Positions 51,641 to 60,879 of a stretch of 64,000 nucleotides of DNA are shown here, piece after piece; position 1 is the stretch's first letter, and every line of letters begins with the position of its first letter. The position numbers and the translations under genes were made by a program. The notes beneath the pieces were generated by a model. It made no database searches, was not told the DNA's origin, and saw only the letters and a program-made list of their open reading frames with translations. The DNA comes from Cellulomonas cellasea (lineage in GTDB: Bacteria; Actinomycetota; Actinomycetes; Actinomycetales; Cellulomonadaceae), in assembly GCF_030372105.1 (NCBI RefSeq), contig NZ_JAUDBQ010000007.1, forward strand, positions 62,001 through 126,000. Direction: 5' to 3'.

Positions 51641-53395
51641 TCACGGCACGGGGGCCGCCGCCTTGGCCGTCGCTGTGGCCGCGCGCCGGTGGGACCGCCA
51701 ACCGCCCGCGGCGCTGATATCCGCCTCGAGCCCGGTCACCGCACCCGCGAAGCCGACCACCGAGCTGCCGTCGTCGAGGGTCACGTGGCCGATCGACAGC
51801 GGCGCCGCGACGCGGGTGACGAGGCGGCCGAGCGCCGCGACGGACAGCAGCCACTCCTCGCCGGGGAACGAGGAGCCGGCGCCCGGCACGGTGGGGACGA
51901 CGATGGGCCGGTTCCCGTCCGCGGTGACGTGCATCCGGTAATCGGGGGCGGTGACGACCTCCCGGACGAACCGCGCGCCCAGCAAGTGCAGCTCATGGTT
52001 GCGCGCCTCGCCGCTCAGGTGCGCGCCGAACACGACTGTCGGCACCCCGGTGGCGGGGTACAGCGGGGGCTCCTCCCCGGTCAGCCAGCCGGCCAGGTCG
52101 AGCGCGACCTGGTCCTCGAAGGCCCGCGTCACGACGCTCACCCCGAACAGCCCCTCGGATGCGGACGCCCCGGCGGGCACCGCGACGGCGGCCAGGTCCA
52201 GCAGGTTGACGAAGTTCGTGTAGACGCCGAGCCGGGCGTTCACCGCGATCGGCTCGGCCTGCACGGCGGCGACTGTCGGGTGGCTGGGGGCGGTGGGGGT
52301 GAGCAACGCGTCGAAGCCCGCGAGCGCCCCCATCGCCTCGGCGCGCAGCGTGCGCAGCAACTCTTGGTCGCGGACCACCGCGGAGCCGGTGACGTGCGCG
52401 GCGGCGGACGTGATGGCCGCGACCGACGGCTCGGCCTGCTCGGGGTGCTCGGCGAGGAACTCCCCGAACGACGCGTGCCGCTCGGCGACGAGGCCGCCCT
52501 CGTAGAGCAGCCGCGCGGCCCGCAGGAACGGCGTCAGGTCGATCTCGCCGAGCACCGCGCCCCGGGCCTCGAGCCGCGCGGCGGCGGCGGCGAAGAGCTC
52601 GCGCGCCTGCGGCCCGAGCGTCGCCAGGTCCTCGTCCCGGGGGATGGCGACCCGTGGTGCGGGGGGCGCGCCGAGCCGCACGTCGGCCGGCCAGTCGCGC
52701 GACGCGGGGTCGAGGGGGCTGGGGCCGGACATGAGCCTGATCGCCTGGGCGGCCAGGGCCAGCGTGGGCGCCAGCACCGTCACGCAGTCGTAGGAGGGGC
52801 AGGCGGGGATCACACCGTCCTTGGGCACCAGGCCGTAGGTGGCCTTGATGCCGACGATGCCGTTGAAGGCCGCCGGGACGCGCCCGGACCCGGCGGTGTC
52901 TGTGGCAATGGCCAGGTCGACGATGCCGAGGCCCACAGCGGCCCCCGAGCCGGAGCTCGACCCGCCCGCGACCCGCTCGGGGTCCACCGCCGAGCGCACG
53001 GCGCCCCGCAGGCTCCGCGCGCCGCTGAGCCCGGTGGCGAACTGGTCCAGGGCCGTCTTGCCCATCACCACGGCGCCCGCGTCCACCAGCCGCCGCACCG
53101 CCGTGGCGCTGCGCTCAGGGGTGTGGGCGTAGTCGGGGTGGCCCGCCGTGGTGGGCAGCCCGGCGACGTCCACGTTGTCCTTGACCGCGAGCATCAGCCC
53201 CGCCAGCGGCAGATCGGCGCCGGCGGCCAGGCGCGCCTCGACGTCGGCCGCGTCGGCGAGCGCGTCGGCCTCGGGGCGCAGGGCCAGCCACACCTCGGGG
53301 CGCCCGACGGCGGCCTCGCGGCGGTACGCCTCGCGCACGCGCTCGGTGGGGGTGGTGGCGCGCAGGGCCGCTGGGCTGGTCGGTGCAGGGTGCAT
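51641..53395 (-). CDS. atzF: Allophanate hydrolase
   Basis: 584 residues. The amidase-signature domain carries the Ser-cisSer-Lys triad: Lys in LAVKDNVDVAG, Ser in GGSSSGSGAAVG and Ser in TDTAGSGRVPA. The roughly 150-residue C-terminal domain (PTVVFGAHLSGEARNHELHLLGARF onward) is the extra domain that distinguishes allophanate hydrolase from other amidases. It splits allophanate to ammonia and CO2 in urea, guanidine or biuret use. No urea carboxylase or other partner is in the window. ATG 53395 has GGAG six bases upstream; GTG 53398 is also possible. Confidence 0.9.
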   Translation of the reverse strand: MHPAPTSPAALRATTPTERVREAYRREAAVGRPEVWLALRPEADALADAADVEARLAAGADLPLAGLMLAVKDNVDVAGLPTTAGHPDYAHTPERSATAVRRLVDAGAVVMGKTALDQFATGLSGARSLRGAVRSAVDPERVAGGSSSGSGAAVGLGIVDLAIATDTAGSGRVPAAFNGIVGIKATYGLVPKDGVIPACPSYDCVTVLAPTLALAAQAIRLMSGPSPLDPASRDWPADVRLGAPPAPRVAIPRDEDLATLGPQARELFAAAAARLEARGAVLGEIDLTPFLRAARLLYEGGLVAERHASFGEFLAEHPEQAEPSVAAITSAAAHVTGSAVVRDQELLRTLRAEAMGALAGFDALLTPTAPSHPTVAAVQAEPIAVNARLGVYTNFVNLLDLAAVAVPAGASASEGLFGVSVVTRAFEDQVALDLAGWLTGEEPPLYPATGVPTVVFGAHLSGEARNHELHLLGARFVREVVTAPDYRMHVTADGNRPIVVPTVPGAGSSFPGEEWLLSVAALGRLVTRVAAPLSIGHVTLDDGSSVVGFAGAVTGLEADISAAGGWRSHRRAATATAKAAAPVP

Positions 53396-54147
53396 CACAG
53401 GCTCCGTCCGTCGGAAGGGAGTGCTGAGGCCTCGAACGGACTGCGCCCCTCGAGGTGGCTGCGGGTGGCGATCAGCAGCGCCTGGGCGGCGCGCTCCACC
53501 ACCACGTCCTTCGAGGCGCCGACGTGCTCGGTCAGCGCGTCGAGCGCGGCGCGCAGTCGGCCCGCCAGCACCAGCTCGACGATCTCCACGTGCTCGTCGG
53601 TGGTGGCGCGCATCCGGTCGGCGGTGAGGTAGTCGTACATCCGCACCGCGCGGATCTTCTGGTTGACCTGCGCGAGCGCGGCGGACAGCGCGGGGTTGCC
53701 CGACGACGCGAGCAGCACGGTGTGGAACCGCTCGTCGATGGTGACGAAGCCGGGCGACGGCGCCGGGCGCTCGTCGCGCAGCGCATGCCAGGCCGCGAGC
53801 TCCGGCTCGAGCAGTGCGCGGTCATGCTCGAGGGTCGGGTCCTCCACCACCCGGCGGATGCCGTGCGCCTCGATCAGCACGCGCAGCTCGTAGAGCGCCG
53901 CCAGCTCCTCGAAGGTCGGGGTGTGCAGGTACAGGCCCCCGGCCCGCTTCTCCACGAGCCCGTCGGCCAGCAGCCGGGCCAGCGCCTCGCGCACCGGGGT
54001 CCGCGACACCGCGTACCGCTCCGCGAGGCGCTCCTCGCCGAGCCGCTCCCACGGTGACACCCGCCCGCTCATCAACTCGTCGCGCAGCGCGTCGTACACC
54101 GCGTCGCTCCGTGACGGCCGGGCCGTCGCATCCACTGTTGTCCACAT
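53395..54147 (-). CDS. GntR family regulator, FadR/FCD type
   Basis: 250 residues from ATG 54147; a longer open frame upstream lacks similarity. The winged helix-turn-helix is YDALRDELMSGRVSPWERLGEERLAERYAVSRTPVREALARLLADGLV in outline, with the hallmark SRTPVREAL. The FCD domain has FEELAALYELRVLIEAHG and DERFHTVLLASSGN, the latter carrying probable metal-binding His. Its stop overlaps the allophanate hydrolase start, so it likely controls that gene in response to a nitrogen compound or organic acid. Confidence 0.9.
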   Translation of the reverse strand: MWTTVDATARPSRSDAVYDALRDELMSGRVSPWERLGEERLAERYAVSRTPVREALARLLADGLVEKRAGGLYLHTPTFEELAALYELRVLIEAHGIRRVVEDPTLEHDRALLEPELAAWHALRDERPAPSPGFVTIDERFHTVLLASSGNPALSAALAQVNQKIRAVRMYDYLTADRMRATTDEHVEIVELVLAGRLRAALDALTEHVGASKDVVVERAAQALLIATRSHLEGRSPFEASALPSDGRSL

Positions 54148-54319
54148 GGCTGCATACAGTCGGCCACTCGTGTTTCCGGCGGGGTCGCGAGGAGTGAACG
54201 TTGCGTGTCCCCCCGTTTCCGCGGCGTTTCGCAGTGCGCTGACCTGGGCAAACGCGCGCCGATCCACGGACGCTGGGGACGATCGCTGGCGCATGGGCGG
54301 CGGCTTCTAGAGTGGAGCC

Positions 54320-56389
54320 ATGACGTCCCCCCACGCCGTGCCCTCCTCCGCCGCGGGCTCACGCGAGGAGTGGCCCGCCCCCGAGGACTACCCGTTCTTC
54401 GACGAGGAGCCCCCCTCGGAGGACGAGCCTCCGTACGAGCCATTCGACGGCCCGCCACATGACCACCGCGCTCCGACGTTCGTCACCCCGCCAAGCGCGG
54501 CCCGCACCGATGCTGCGGCGCCCGCCGCCCGGGCAGCCGCCGCCCGCACGGCGCCCACGGGCCCGCCGCCCGCGCCGCTCGACGTGCTGCACACCGTCTT
54601 CGGCTACGACGCGTTCCGCGGCGACCAGGCCGAGATCATCGACACCGTGGTGCAGGGCGGCGACGCCCTGGTGCTGATGCCCACCGGCGGCGGCAAGTCG
54701 CTGTGCTACCAGGTGCCCGCGCTGGTGCGCCCGGGCGTCGGCGTGGTCGTCTCCCCGCTTATCGCGCTCATGCAGGACCAGGTCGACGCGCTGTCCGCGC
54801 TGGGCGCCCGCGCCGGGTTCCTCAACTCCACACAGGACGCGGCGCAGCGCCGCGCGGTCGAGGACGCGTTCCTCGCGGGCGAGCTCGACCTGCTGTACCT
54901 CGCCCCCGAGCGGCTCAAGGTCCCCTCGACCCTGGACCTGCTGGACCGCGGCGAGATCAGCCTGTTCGCCATCGACGAGGCGCACTGTGTGGCGCAGTGG
55001 GGCCACGACTTCCGGCCCGACTACCTGCAGCTGTCGATCTTGCACGAGAGGTGGCCGTCGGTCCCCCGCATCGCGCTGACAGCCACCGCCACCCGCGCCA
55101 CGCACGCGGAGATCGCGCAGCGCCTGCAGCTCGAGGACGCGCGCCACTTCGTCGCGTCCTTCGACCGCCCGAACATCCAGTACCGGATCGTGTCCAAGGC
55201 GAGCCCGCAGCAGCAGCTCCTGGAGCTGCTGCGCACCGAGCACGCGGGCGACGCGGGCATCGTCTACTGCCTGTCCCGGGCGTCGGTGGAGAAGACCGCC
55301 GACTTCCTGGTCAAGCAGGGCATCCCCGCGCTGCCATACCACGCGGGCCTCGACGCCCGGGTGCGGGCCCGCAACCAGTCCCGGTTCCTGCGCGAGGACG
55401 GCCTGGTCATGGTCGCGACCATCGCGTTCGGCATGGGCATCGACAAGCCCGACGTGCGGTTCGTGGCCCACCTCGACCTGCCGAAGTCCGTCGAGGGCTA
55501 CTACCAGGAGACGGGCCGCGCCGGACGCGACGGGCTGCCCGCCACCGCGTGGCTCGCCTACGGCCTGCAGGATGTGGTGCAGCAGCGCCGCATGATCGAC
55601 ACGTCCGAGGGCGACGCCGCGCACCGCCGCCGCCTCAGCCAGCACCTGGACGCGATGCTCGCGCTCTGCGAGACGGTGGAGTGCCGGCGCGTGCAGCTCC
55701 TCGCGTACTTCGGCCAGGCCAGCGAGCCGTGCGGCAACTGCGACACCTGCCTGACGCCGCCAGAGGGCTGGGACGGCACCCGCGCCGCCCAGATGATCCT
55801 GTCCACCGTGCTGCGCCTGGACCGCGAGCGCCGGCAGCGGTTCGGCGCCGGGCACGTCATCGACATCCTGCTCGGCAAGCAGACCCCGCGCACCGCCCAG
55901 CACGGCCACGACCAGTTGAGCGTGTTCGGCGTCGGCACGGAGCTCTCCGAGGCCGAGTGGCGCGGCGTGGTGCGCCAGCTCCTGGCGCAGGGACTGCTGG
56001 GGGTCACCAGCGACGGCTACGGCACCCTGGTGCTGACCGACGCGAGCGCCGAGGTGCTGGGCGGGCAGCGCCAGGTGCGGCTGCGCCGGGAGACGGCCCG
56101 CGCCAAGGCCCCCCGGCAGAGCGCCCGCCGGGGCAAGTCCGCCGCCACCGTGGACCTGGCCCCCGAGGATGTCGAGACCTTCGAGAAGCTGCGCGCCTGG
56201 CGTGCGGGCGCCGCGAAGGAGGCCGGGGTCCCCGCGTACGTGATCTTCCACGACGCGACGCTCCGCGAGATCGCCACTCGGCGCCCGACGACGACCACCG
56301 AGCTGGGCTCCGTCTCGGGCGTCGGCGCCGCGAAGCTCGACAAGTACGGCGAGCAGGTCATCGCGACGCTCGGCGCCGACGCGGGCTAA
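54320..56389 (+). CDS. recQ: ATP-dependent DNA helicase RecQ
   Basis: 689 residues, a 3'-5' DNA helicase for recombination and replication repair. After about 85 disordered Pro/Glu/Ala-rich residues come motif [13 protein letters not shown], motif [20 protein letters not shown], motif [12 protein letters not shown], the zinc subdomain with [12 protein letters not shown] and CGNCDTC, a winged-helix region and a C-terminal HRDC domain ([20 protein letters not shown] onward). The acidic N-terminal extension is longer than in Escherichia coli RecQ. No defence-system partners surround it. Confidence 0.95.
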   Translation: MTSPHAVPSSAAGSREEWPAPEDYPFFDEEPPSEDEPPYEPFDGPPHDHRAPTFVTPPSAARTDAAAPAARAAAARTAPTGPPPAPLDVLHTVFGYDAFRGDQAEIIDTVVQGGDALVLMPTGGGKSLCYQVPALVRPGVGVVVSPLIALMQDQVDALSALGARAGFLNSTQDAAQRRAVEDAFLAGELDLLYLAPERLKVPSTLDLLDRGEISLFAIDEAHCVAQWGHDFRPDYLQLSILHERWPSVPRIALTATATRATHAEIAQRLQLEDARHFVASFDRPNIQYRIVSKASPQQQLLELLRTEHAGDAGIVYCLSRASVEKTADFLVKQGIPALPYHAGLDARVRARNQSRFLREDGLVMVATIAFGMGIDKPDVRFVAHLDLPKSVEGYYQETGRAGRDGLPATAWLAYGLQDVVQQRRMIDTSEGDAAHRRRLSQHLDAMLALCETVECRRVQLLAYFGQASEPCGNCDTCLTPPEGWDGTRAAQMILSTVLRLDRERRQRFGAGHVIDILLGKQTPRTAQHGHDQLSVFGVGTELSEAEWRGVVRQLLAQGLLGVTSDGYGTLVLTDASAEVLGGQRQVRLRRETARAKAPRQSARRGKSAATVDLAPEDVETFEKLRAWRAGAAKEAGVPAYVIFHDATLREIATRRPTTTTELGSVSGVGAAKLDKYGEQVIATLGADAG

Positions 56390-56390
56390 A

Positions 56391-56428
56391 CCGCCGGTCG
56401 GCGCGGGCTGTCTCGCGCCGACCGGCGG
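56391..56428. terminator. Bidirectional terminator, recQ / SDR
   Basis: CCGCCGGTCGGCGCG (56391-56405) and its exact complement (56414-56428) make a 15-bp stem with an 8-nt loop. It begins two bases past the recQ stop and lies upstream of the convergent SDR stop. Confidence 0.8.
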
Positions 56429-56458
56429 GCGCCGGCCGCTCAGGTCACCGGCCCAGCC

Positions 56459-57232
56459 TCACCAGGTGCTGTCCGAGCGGATGACCACGTCCGAGCCGCC
56501 GTCCACGAACACGACCTGCCCGCACAGGTGCGTGTTCTCCTCCCCCACCAGCCACGCGAGGAGCCTGGCGGGGACGTCGGGCGTCATGTACCCGCCGAGC
56601 GGCATCGGCACCTGGGCGGCGAGAGCCTCACGGGCCGCCTCGGTGGTGAGCAGGTCCTGCGTCATCGGCGTGACGACGATCCCCGGGCCGATGGCGTTGA
56701 GCGGGATCCCGGCGCCGGCCCACTCGGGGGTCGGCGCGTTGCGGCGCAGCCAGCGGCACAGCGCGACCTTCGAGCTCGCGTACACGAGGTGCCCCTGGTC
56801 GGCGCTCACCAGCTCGGCGGCGCGGGCGAGTGCCTTCGCCTCGTCGCCCGCGAGCATCGCGTCGACGAGCACCTCGTCGCAGGGGTGCAGGCTCGCCATC
56901 GAGCTCGTGGCGGCCGCGCGGGGCGCCGGCGACCCGGCGAGCAGCGGGCGCAGCCCGTCGAGCGTCGCCAGGGCGCCGAAGTAGTTGACGGCGACGGTGG
57001 CCGGCAACGGGAGCGCGAGCCCCGCATTCGCCACGATCGCGTCGATCCGGCCGTCGCTGAGGGCGCTGACCTGCTCGACCAGGTCGGCGCGGCCCGCCAC
57101 GGTGGTGAGGTCGACCTCGACGTCGGCGTCGTGGAGGTCGACCCCGATCACGCGCTCACCGCGCGCTTCGAGGACCTGTCGGGTGGCCTGGCCGATGCCG
57201 GAGGCCGATCCCGTGATGACGACAGTGCGCAT
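56459..57232 (-). CDS. HsdA-like SDR (3-alpha-hydroxysteroid dehydrogenase/carbonyl reductase type), copy 1
   Basis: 257 residues. Cofactor motif VVITGSASGIGQA and VDLHDADVEVDL, then VNYFGAL, catalytic TSSMAS and YASSK, and the ending VDGGSDVVIRSDSTW. The pattern, especially VNYFGA and the SKxAL-RR stretch, follows HsdA-type carbonyl reductases with a long insertion before the catalytic Tyr. The substrate is uncertain, since the family is promiscuous for ketones. It is a tandem paralogue of the next gene, 122 bp away, with an internal 45-bp identical block. Confidence 0.85.
   Translation of the reverse strand: MRTVVITGSASGIGQATRQVLEARGERVIGVDLHDADVEVDLTTVAGRADLVEQVSALSDGRIDAIVANAGLALPLPATVAVNYFGALATLDGLRPLLAGSPAPRAAATSSMASLHPCDEVLVDAMLAGDEAKALARAAELVSADQGHLVYASSKVALCRWLRRNAPTPEWAGAGIPLNAIGPGIVVTPMTQDLLTTEAAREALAAQVPMPLGGYMTPDVPARLLAWLVGEENTHLCGQVVFVDGGSDVVIRSDSTW
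56690..56734. repeat. 45-bp block identical to 57586-57630 (tandem SDR genes)
   Basis: These 45 bases match 57586-57630 exactly; after one mismatch a further 17 bases match. The block encodes the GWAGAGIPLNAI-type region (EWAGAGIPLNAI), far more similar than the rest of the two genes, which suggests recent conversion or strong constraint. Confidence 0.8.
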
Positions 57233-57354
57233 CTGAACTCCCTCGACGGGGGCCCGGCGCCGTTGCCGGGCCATCGCTCCTCACGCTACGGAGCACCCCG
57301 TCGGGCCGCCCTGGACCTTTGTCCCGGGAATCCCCGGGGAAGTTCCAGGCGCGG

Positions 57355-58128
57355 TCACCAGGTGCTGTCGCCGCGCATCACCACGTCGGTGCCGCCGTCG
57401 ATGAAGATCACCTGGCCGCACAGGTGCGTGTTCTCCGGGCTGACCAGCCAGGCGAACAGCGACGCCGCGGACTCCGCGGGCATGTAGCCGTTGAGCGGCA
57501 TGGGCACGAACGACGAGACGGACTCGCGGCCCTGCTCGGTGCCGAGCATGTCGGCGGTCATCGCGGTGAGGACCACCCCGGGGGCGATGGCGTTGAGCGG
57601 GATCCCGGCGCCGGCCCACTCGGGGGTCGGAGCGTTGCGGCGCAGCCACCGGCTGAGCGCGTTCTTGCTGCTCGGGTAGATGAAGTGCTGCGGCCCGCCC
57701 TCGACGAGCTCGGTGGCGCGCGCCATCGCGGTGGCCTCGTCGCCGGCGAGCGCGGCCTCGACGAGCTGCGCGTCGGGCTCGCGCAGGCTGGCCATCGAGC
57801 TGGTGGTCACGGCGCGCGGCGCGTCGGAGCCGGCGAGGAACGGGCGCAGGCCCTCGAGGGTGGCCACGGCGCCGAAGTAGTTGACGGCCATGGTCAGCGG
57901 GATCTCGTGGGAGAGGCCGGCGTTGGCCACGATCCCGTCGATCCGGCCGCCGGTCAGGTCGCCGACGCCCTCGACGAGCGCCGTGCGGCCGGCGGCGGTG
58001 CTGAGGTCGACCTCGACGTCGGCGTCACGCAGGTCGACCCCGATCACCTTGTCGCCGCGAGACTCGAGAAGGGCCTTGGTGGCCTTGCCGATCCCCGAGG
58101 CGGAACCGGTGACGACGATGGTGCGCAT
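57355..58128 (-). CDS. HsdA-like SDR, copy 2
   Basis: 257 residues, the same length as its neighbour. VVTGSASGIGKA, VDLRDADVEVDLSTAAGR, VNYFGAV, catalytic TSSMAS and YPSSK, ending DGGTDVVMRGDSTW. The two differ mainly in the central insertion region (residues 75-150), which shapes the substrate pocket. Probably an NAD(P)-dependent ketone or steroid reductase. Start ATG 58128 follows AAGGAG. It precedes copy 1 on the minus strand and could be cotranscribed with it. Confidence 0.85.
   Translation of the reverse strand: MRTIVVTGSASGIGKATKALLESRGDKVIGVDLRDADVEVDLSTAAGRTALVEGVGDLTGGRIDGIVANAGLSHEIPLTMAVNYFGAVATLEGLRPFLAGSDAPRAVTTSSMASLREPDAQLVEAALAGDEATAMARATELVEGGPQHFIYPSSKNALSRWLRRNAPTPEWAGAGIPLNAIAPGVVLTAMTADMLGTEQGRESVSSFVPMPLNGYMPAESAASLFAWLVSPENTHLCGQVIFIDGGTDVVMRGDSTW
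57586..57630. repeat. 45-bp block identical to 56690-56734
   Basis: Second copy of the identical block in the tandem SDR pair; spacing between copies is 896 bp, matching the gene-to-gene offset. Confidence 0.8.
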
Positions 58129-58315
58129 GGTGACTCCTTGACTGCGTGACGCCTGTTATCCCCGGCGTGCGCCGGTGAATGCGACGGTACGCCGGGTCAC
58201 CGGGAGCCCCGGCCCGCGCCCCCAGCGCGCGCCGGACGGACGGGCATGGCCTCAGGCCCGCGCAGGGCGGCCGACCACGCGCCGATTAGCCGTCTGACCT
58301 GCGCGGATGCCCCGG

Positions 58316-59146
58316 TCAGCCCTGGGCGACGGCGTCGGCGGCGGAGAGCACGGAGCGCAGCACCGTGAGGTACGTCTCCCTCGCCTCCCGGCGGACGCTG
58401 CGGCCCGCCCCGGGCACCTGCACGCAGGTGAGCTGGGCGCCCAACAGCGACTCCGCGCGCGCCAGGTCCTCGGGCTCCACCAGCGAGCCGAGCCGCGGCT
58501 CGCCGGCCAGCACCGTCACCGGCACCCGGATCGAGCCGAGCGCGCCCACCCAGTCCCGGCCGTACCACTTCTGCGCACGGGCGGCGAGCTTCTGGTCGAC
58601 GCGCTGCTTGGCGTGCACCCAGGGCAGCAGCTCGTCCTCGGGCCAGTTCGGGTGCTCGGCGCGGGCGCGCTCGAGCAGCGTCGCCTCGTCGGCGCCCGCG
58701 AAGGACTCCAGGTAGGACGGCAGGAACGCCGGGACGCCGTCGGGAGTCGTGGCCTCGACGCGCCAGGCCGGATCCTCGAGCACGAGCGCGACGAGCAGGC
58801 TCGGCTCGGAGAGCGCGACCTCCTCGGCGATGAGCGCGCCGAGGCCGTGGCCGACCACCACGACGGGGCGGCGCACCACCTCGCGCAGCACCGCGATCAC
58901 GTCGGAGGCGAGGGCGCCCACGGTGAACGGCGCCGGGGACAGCGGGGTGTTGCCGTGCCCGCGGGCGTCGAGGGTGACGACCAGTCGGTCGGCGGCCAGC
59001 GGGTCGAGCAGCGGGGCGAAGACCTCGCTGGAGTCGGTGACGCTGTGCAGCAGCAGCACGGGGGTGGTCGGCTGCCCATGCGAGCCGTAGGTGGACCAGG
59101 AGATGTCTCCCAGGCGGCCGTAGGCGGTGGTGGGCCCGCGGTTCAT
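58316..59146 (-). CDS. Alpha/beta hydrolase fold protein, probably catalytically inactive
   Basis: 276 residues with the hydrolase fold: LLLHSVTDSSEVF (oxyanion strand-turn), LDARGHGNT, and the nucleophile-elbow strand VVVVGHGLGALIAEE. The elbow reads G-H-G-L-G, with Gly101 where the Ser/Asp/Cys nucleophile should be. Near the end PGAGRSVRRE has Arg249 where the catalytic His is expected. Both changes are one base from the normal codons. The fold is otherwise intact, so it may bind a ligand without hydrolysis, or be decaying. Overlaps the upstream aldo/keto reductase by ATGA. Confidence 0.82.
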   Translation of the reverse strand: MNRGPTTAYGRLGDISWSTYGSHGQPTTPVLLLHSVTDSSEVFAPLLDPLAADRLVVTLDARGHGNTPLSPAPFTVGALASDVIAVLREVVRRPVVVVGHGLGALIAEEVALSEPSLLVALVLEDPAWRVEATTPDGVPAFLPSYLESFAGADEATLLERARAEHPNWPEDELLPWVHAKQRVDQKLAARAQKWYGRDWVGALGSIRVPVTVLAGEPRLGSLVEPEDLARAESLLGAQLTCVQVPGAGRSVRREARETYLTVLRSVLSAADAVAQG

Positions 59147-60180
59147 CGTGCGGTCCCGTCCACGGCGAGGGGCTCGATGGCGGCGAGCTCCGCGTCGGTG
59201 AGCGCGGGCGCCCGCAGTGCCGCGATGTTGTCCTCGAGCTGGGCCACCGAGCTGGCGCCGATGAGCGCGGACGTGACCCGCTGGTCCCGCAGCACCCAGG
59301 ACAGCGCGAGCTGGGCCAGCGTCTGGCCGCGACCGCGCGCGAGGTCGTCGAGGGCGCGGGCACGTGCGAGGTAGGTCGCGTCGATCCGCTCGGGCTTGAG
59401 GAACCGGCCCTGTGCGGCGCGTGAGCCGCTGGGCACCTCGCCGCTGAGGTAGCGGCCGGTGAGCAGGCCCTGGGCCAGCGGGGAGAACACGATCATGCCG
59501 ATGCCGAGCTCGCCCACCACGTCGAGCAGCGTCTCGCCGTCGCCGCCCTCGGGCTGCTCGATGTGCCGGTTGAACATCGAGTAGCTGGGCTGGTGGATGA
59601 GCAGCGGGGCGCCCATCTCCGCGAGCACCCGCTGGGCCTCGCGGGTCTGCGACGGGCTGTAGTTGGAGATGCCGGCGTACAGGGCCTTGCCGCTGGTGAC
59701 GGCGGTGTGCAGGGCGCCCATCGTCTCCTCGATCGGCGTCGTGGGATCAGGCCGGTGGGAGTAGAAGACGTCCACGTAGTCCAGCCCGAGCCGGGCCAGG
59801 GACTGGTCGAGGGAGGCCAGCAGGTACTTGCGGGAGCCGCCGTCGCCATAGGGCCCGGGCCACATGTCGTAGCCCGCCTTGGAGGAGATCACCAGCTCGT
59901 CGCGGTAGGGCCGCAGGTCGCGCGCCAGGTGCAGGCCGAAGTTCTGCTCGGCGGAGCCGTAGGGCGGGCCGTAGTTGTTGGCGAGGTCGAAGTGCGTGAC
60001 GCCGAGGTCGAAGGCGCGCAGCAGCACGTCGCGCTGCGTCTCCAGCGGCGTGCCGTCCCCGAAGTTGTGCCACAGGCCGAGTGACAGCGCGGGCAGGTCG
60101 AGCCCGCTGCGGCCGGCGCGCCGGTAGGCCATCGAGTCGTAGCGCTCGTCGGCGGCGCGGTACGGGGACTGCGTGGGCAT
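59143..60180 (-). CDS. Aldo/keto reductase (YghZ/Gpr-like)
   Basis: 345 residues, NADPH-dependent TIM-barrel reductase. Catalytic tetrad: Asp and Tyr in FDLANNYGPPYGSAEQNFG, Lys in ISSKAGYDMWPGPYG and His in FYSHRPDP. Those segments are characteristic of the L-glyceraldehyde-3-phosphate reductase (YghZ/Gpr) group, which detoxifies methylglyoxal-type aldehydes. Also VFSPLAQGLLTGRYL. It is coupled to the hydrolase-fold gene downstream by ATGA and is divergent from trmL across 94 bp. Confidence 0.92.
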   Translation of the reverse strand: MPTQSPYRAADERYDSMAYRRAGRSGLDLPALSLGLWHNFGDGTPLETQRDVLLRAFDLGVTHFDLANNYGPPYGSAEQNFGLHLARDLRPYRDELVISSKAGYDMWPGPYGDGGSRKYLLASLDQSLARLGLDYVDVFYSHRPDPTTPIEETMGALHTAVTSGKALYAGISNYSPSQTREAQRVLAEMGAPLLIHQPSYSMFNRHIEQPEGGDGETLLDVVGELGIGMIVFSPLAQGLLTGRYLSGEVPSGSRAAQGRFLKPERIDATYLARARALDDLARGRGQTLAQLALSWVLRDQRVTSALIGASSVAQLEDNIAALRAPALTDAELAAIEPLAVDGTAR

Positions 60181-60274
60181 CGTGATCCTCTCGGGTGCGC
60201 TACCGCTGCTCTGCGGGCGCTTCCACCTTACGGCTGGCGGAGGGCCACCCTAGTGCGGGTGCGAGGATCTCCGG

Positions 60275-60739
60275 GTGACGCATCTGGCATTCTTCGAGCC
60301 CCGCATCGCGGGCAACACCGGTAGCGCGATCCGGCTGGTCGCGGCGACTGGGGCGACCTTGCACCTGATCGAGCCGCTGGGCTTCGACCTCTCCGAGCCC
60401 AAGCTGCGCCGGGCGGGGCTGGACTACCACGACCTCGCCCACGTGGTGGTGCATCCGGATCTGGAGGCGTTCCTGGCGGCGGCGCCGCAGTCCCGCGTCT
60501 TCGCGTTCACCACGCACGCCACCTCGCGGCACACGGATGTGGAGTACCGGGAGGACGACGTGCTGATGTTCGGCCCGGAGCCGACAGGGCTGCCCCCGGA
60601 GGTGCTCGCGCACCCGCGGATCACCGGGCAGGTGCGGATCCCGATGCTCGAGGGGCGCCGGTCGTTGAACCTGGCGAACGCCGCCTCGATCGCGGCGTAT
60701 GAGGCGTGGCGCCAGCGCGACTTCGACGGGGTGCGCTGA
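60275..60739 (+). CDS. trmL: tRNA (cytidine(34)-2'-O)-methyltransferase TrmL
   Basis: 154-residue SPOUT-fold methyltransferase that 2'-O-methylates the wobble base of certain leucine tRNAs. Motif 1 is FFEPRIAGNTGSAIRL near the start; the SAM-knot motifs are FGPEPTGLP and RIPMLEGRRSLNLANAASIAAYEAW. Length fits the family (about 155). GTG start at 60275. It stands alone between divergent and downstream units. Confidence 0.93.
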   Translation: MTHLAFFEPRIAGNTGSAIRLVAATGATLHLIEPLGFDLSEPKLRRAGLDYHDLAHVVVHPDLEAFLAAAPQSRVFAFTTHATSRHTDVEYREDDVLMFGPEPTGLPPEVLAHPRITGQVRIPMLEGRRSLNLANAASIAAYEAWRQRDFDGVR

Positions 60740-60790
60740 GCCGTCCGCCCTAGTCGTGACGACCCGCGAGTGACGAAGGTCTCACGACAT

Positions 60791-60854
60791 CAACAAGTTG
60801 CCTGCGGCGACAGTTGCCCACTACAAGCATCGGTGTTAGGTTGCCTCCTGCAAC
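60791..60854. promoter_or_regulatory. Repeated GTTGCC elements upstream of MarR-exporter operon
   Basis: GTTGCC occurs at 60797-60802, 60813-60818 and 60840-60845. The first is part of the dyad CAAC-AA-GTTG (60791-60800) and the third of the dyad GTTGC-CTCCT-GCAAC (60840-60854). They precede the MarR start and are likely autoregulatory sites. Confidence 0.6.
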
Positions 60855-60879
60855 AATCTGAGAGGCGCTTGACCGACTG

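Noticed and set aside
54134-54160. ACTGT ... ACAGT dyad around the GntR start
   Set aside because: Only five bases per arm with 17 nt between, overlapping the start codon; too weak to list as an operator.
54320-56389. RecQ as part of a defence island
   Set aside because: Domain order is housekeeping RecQ with HRDC, and neighbours are a GntR regulator and SDRs. No nuclease, methylase or toxin-antitoxin genes adjoin it.
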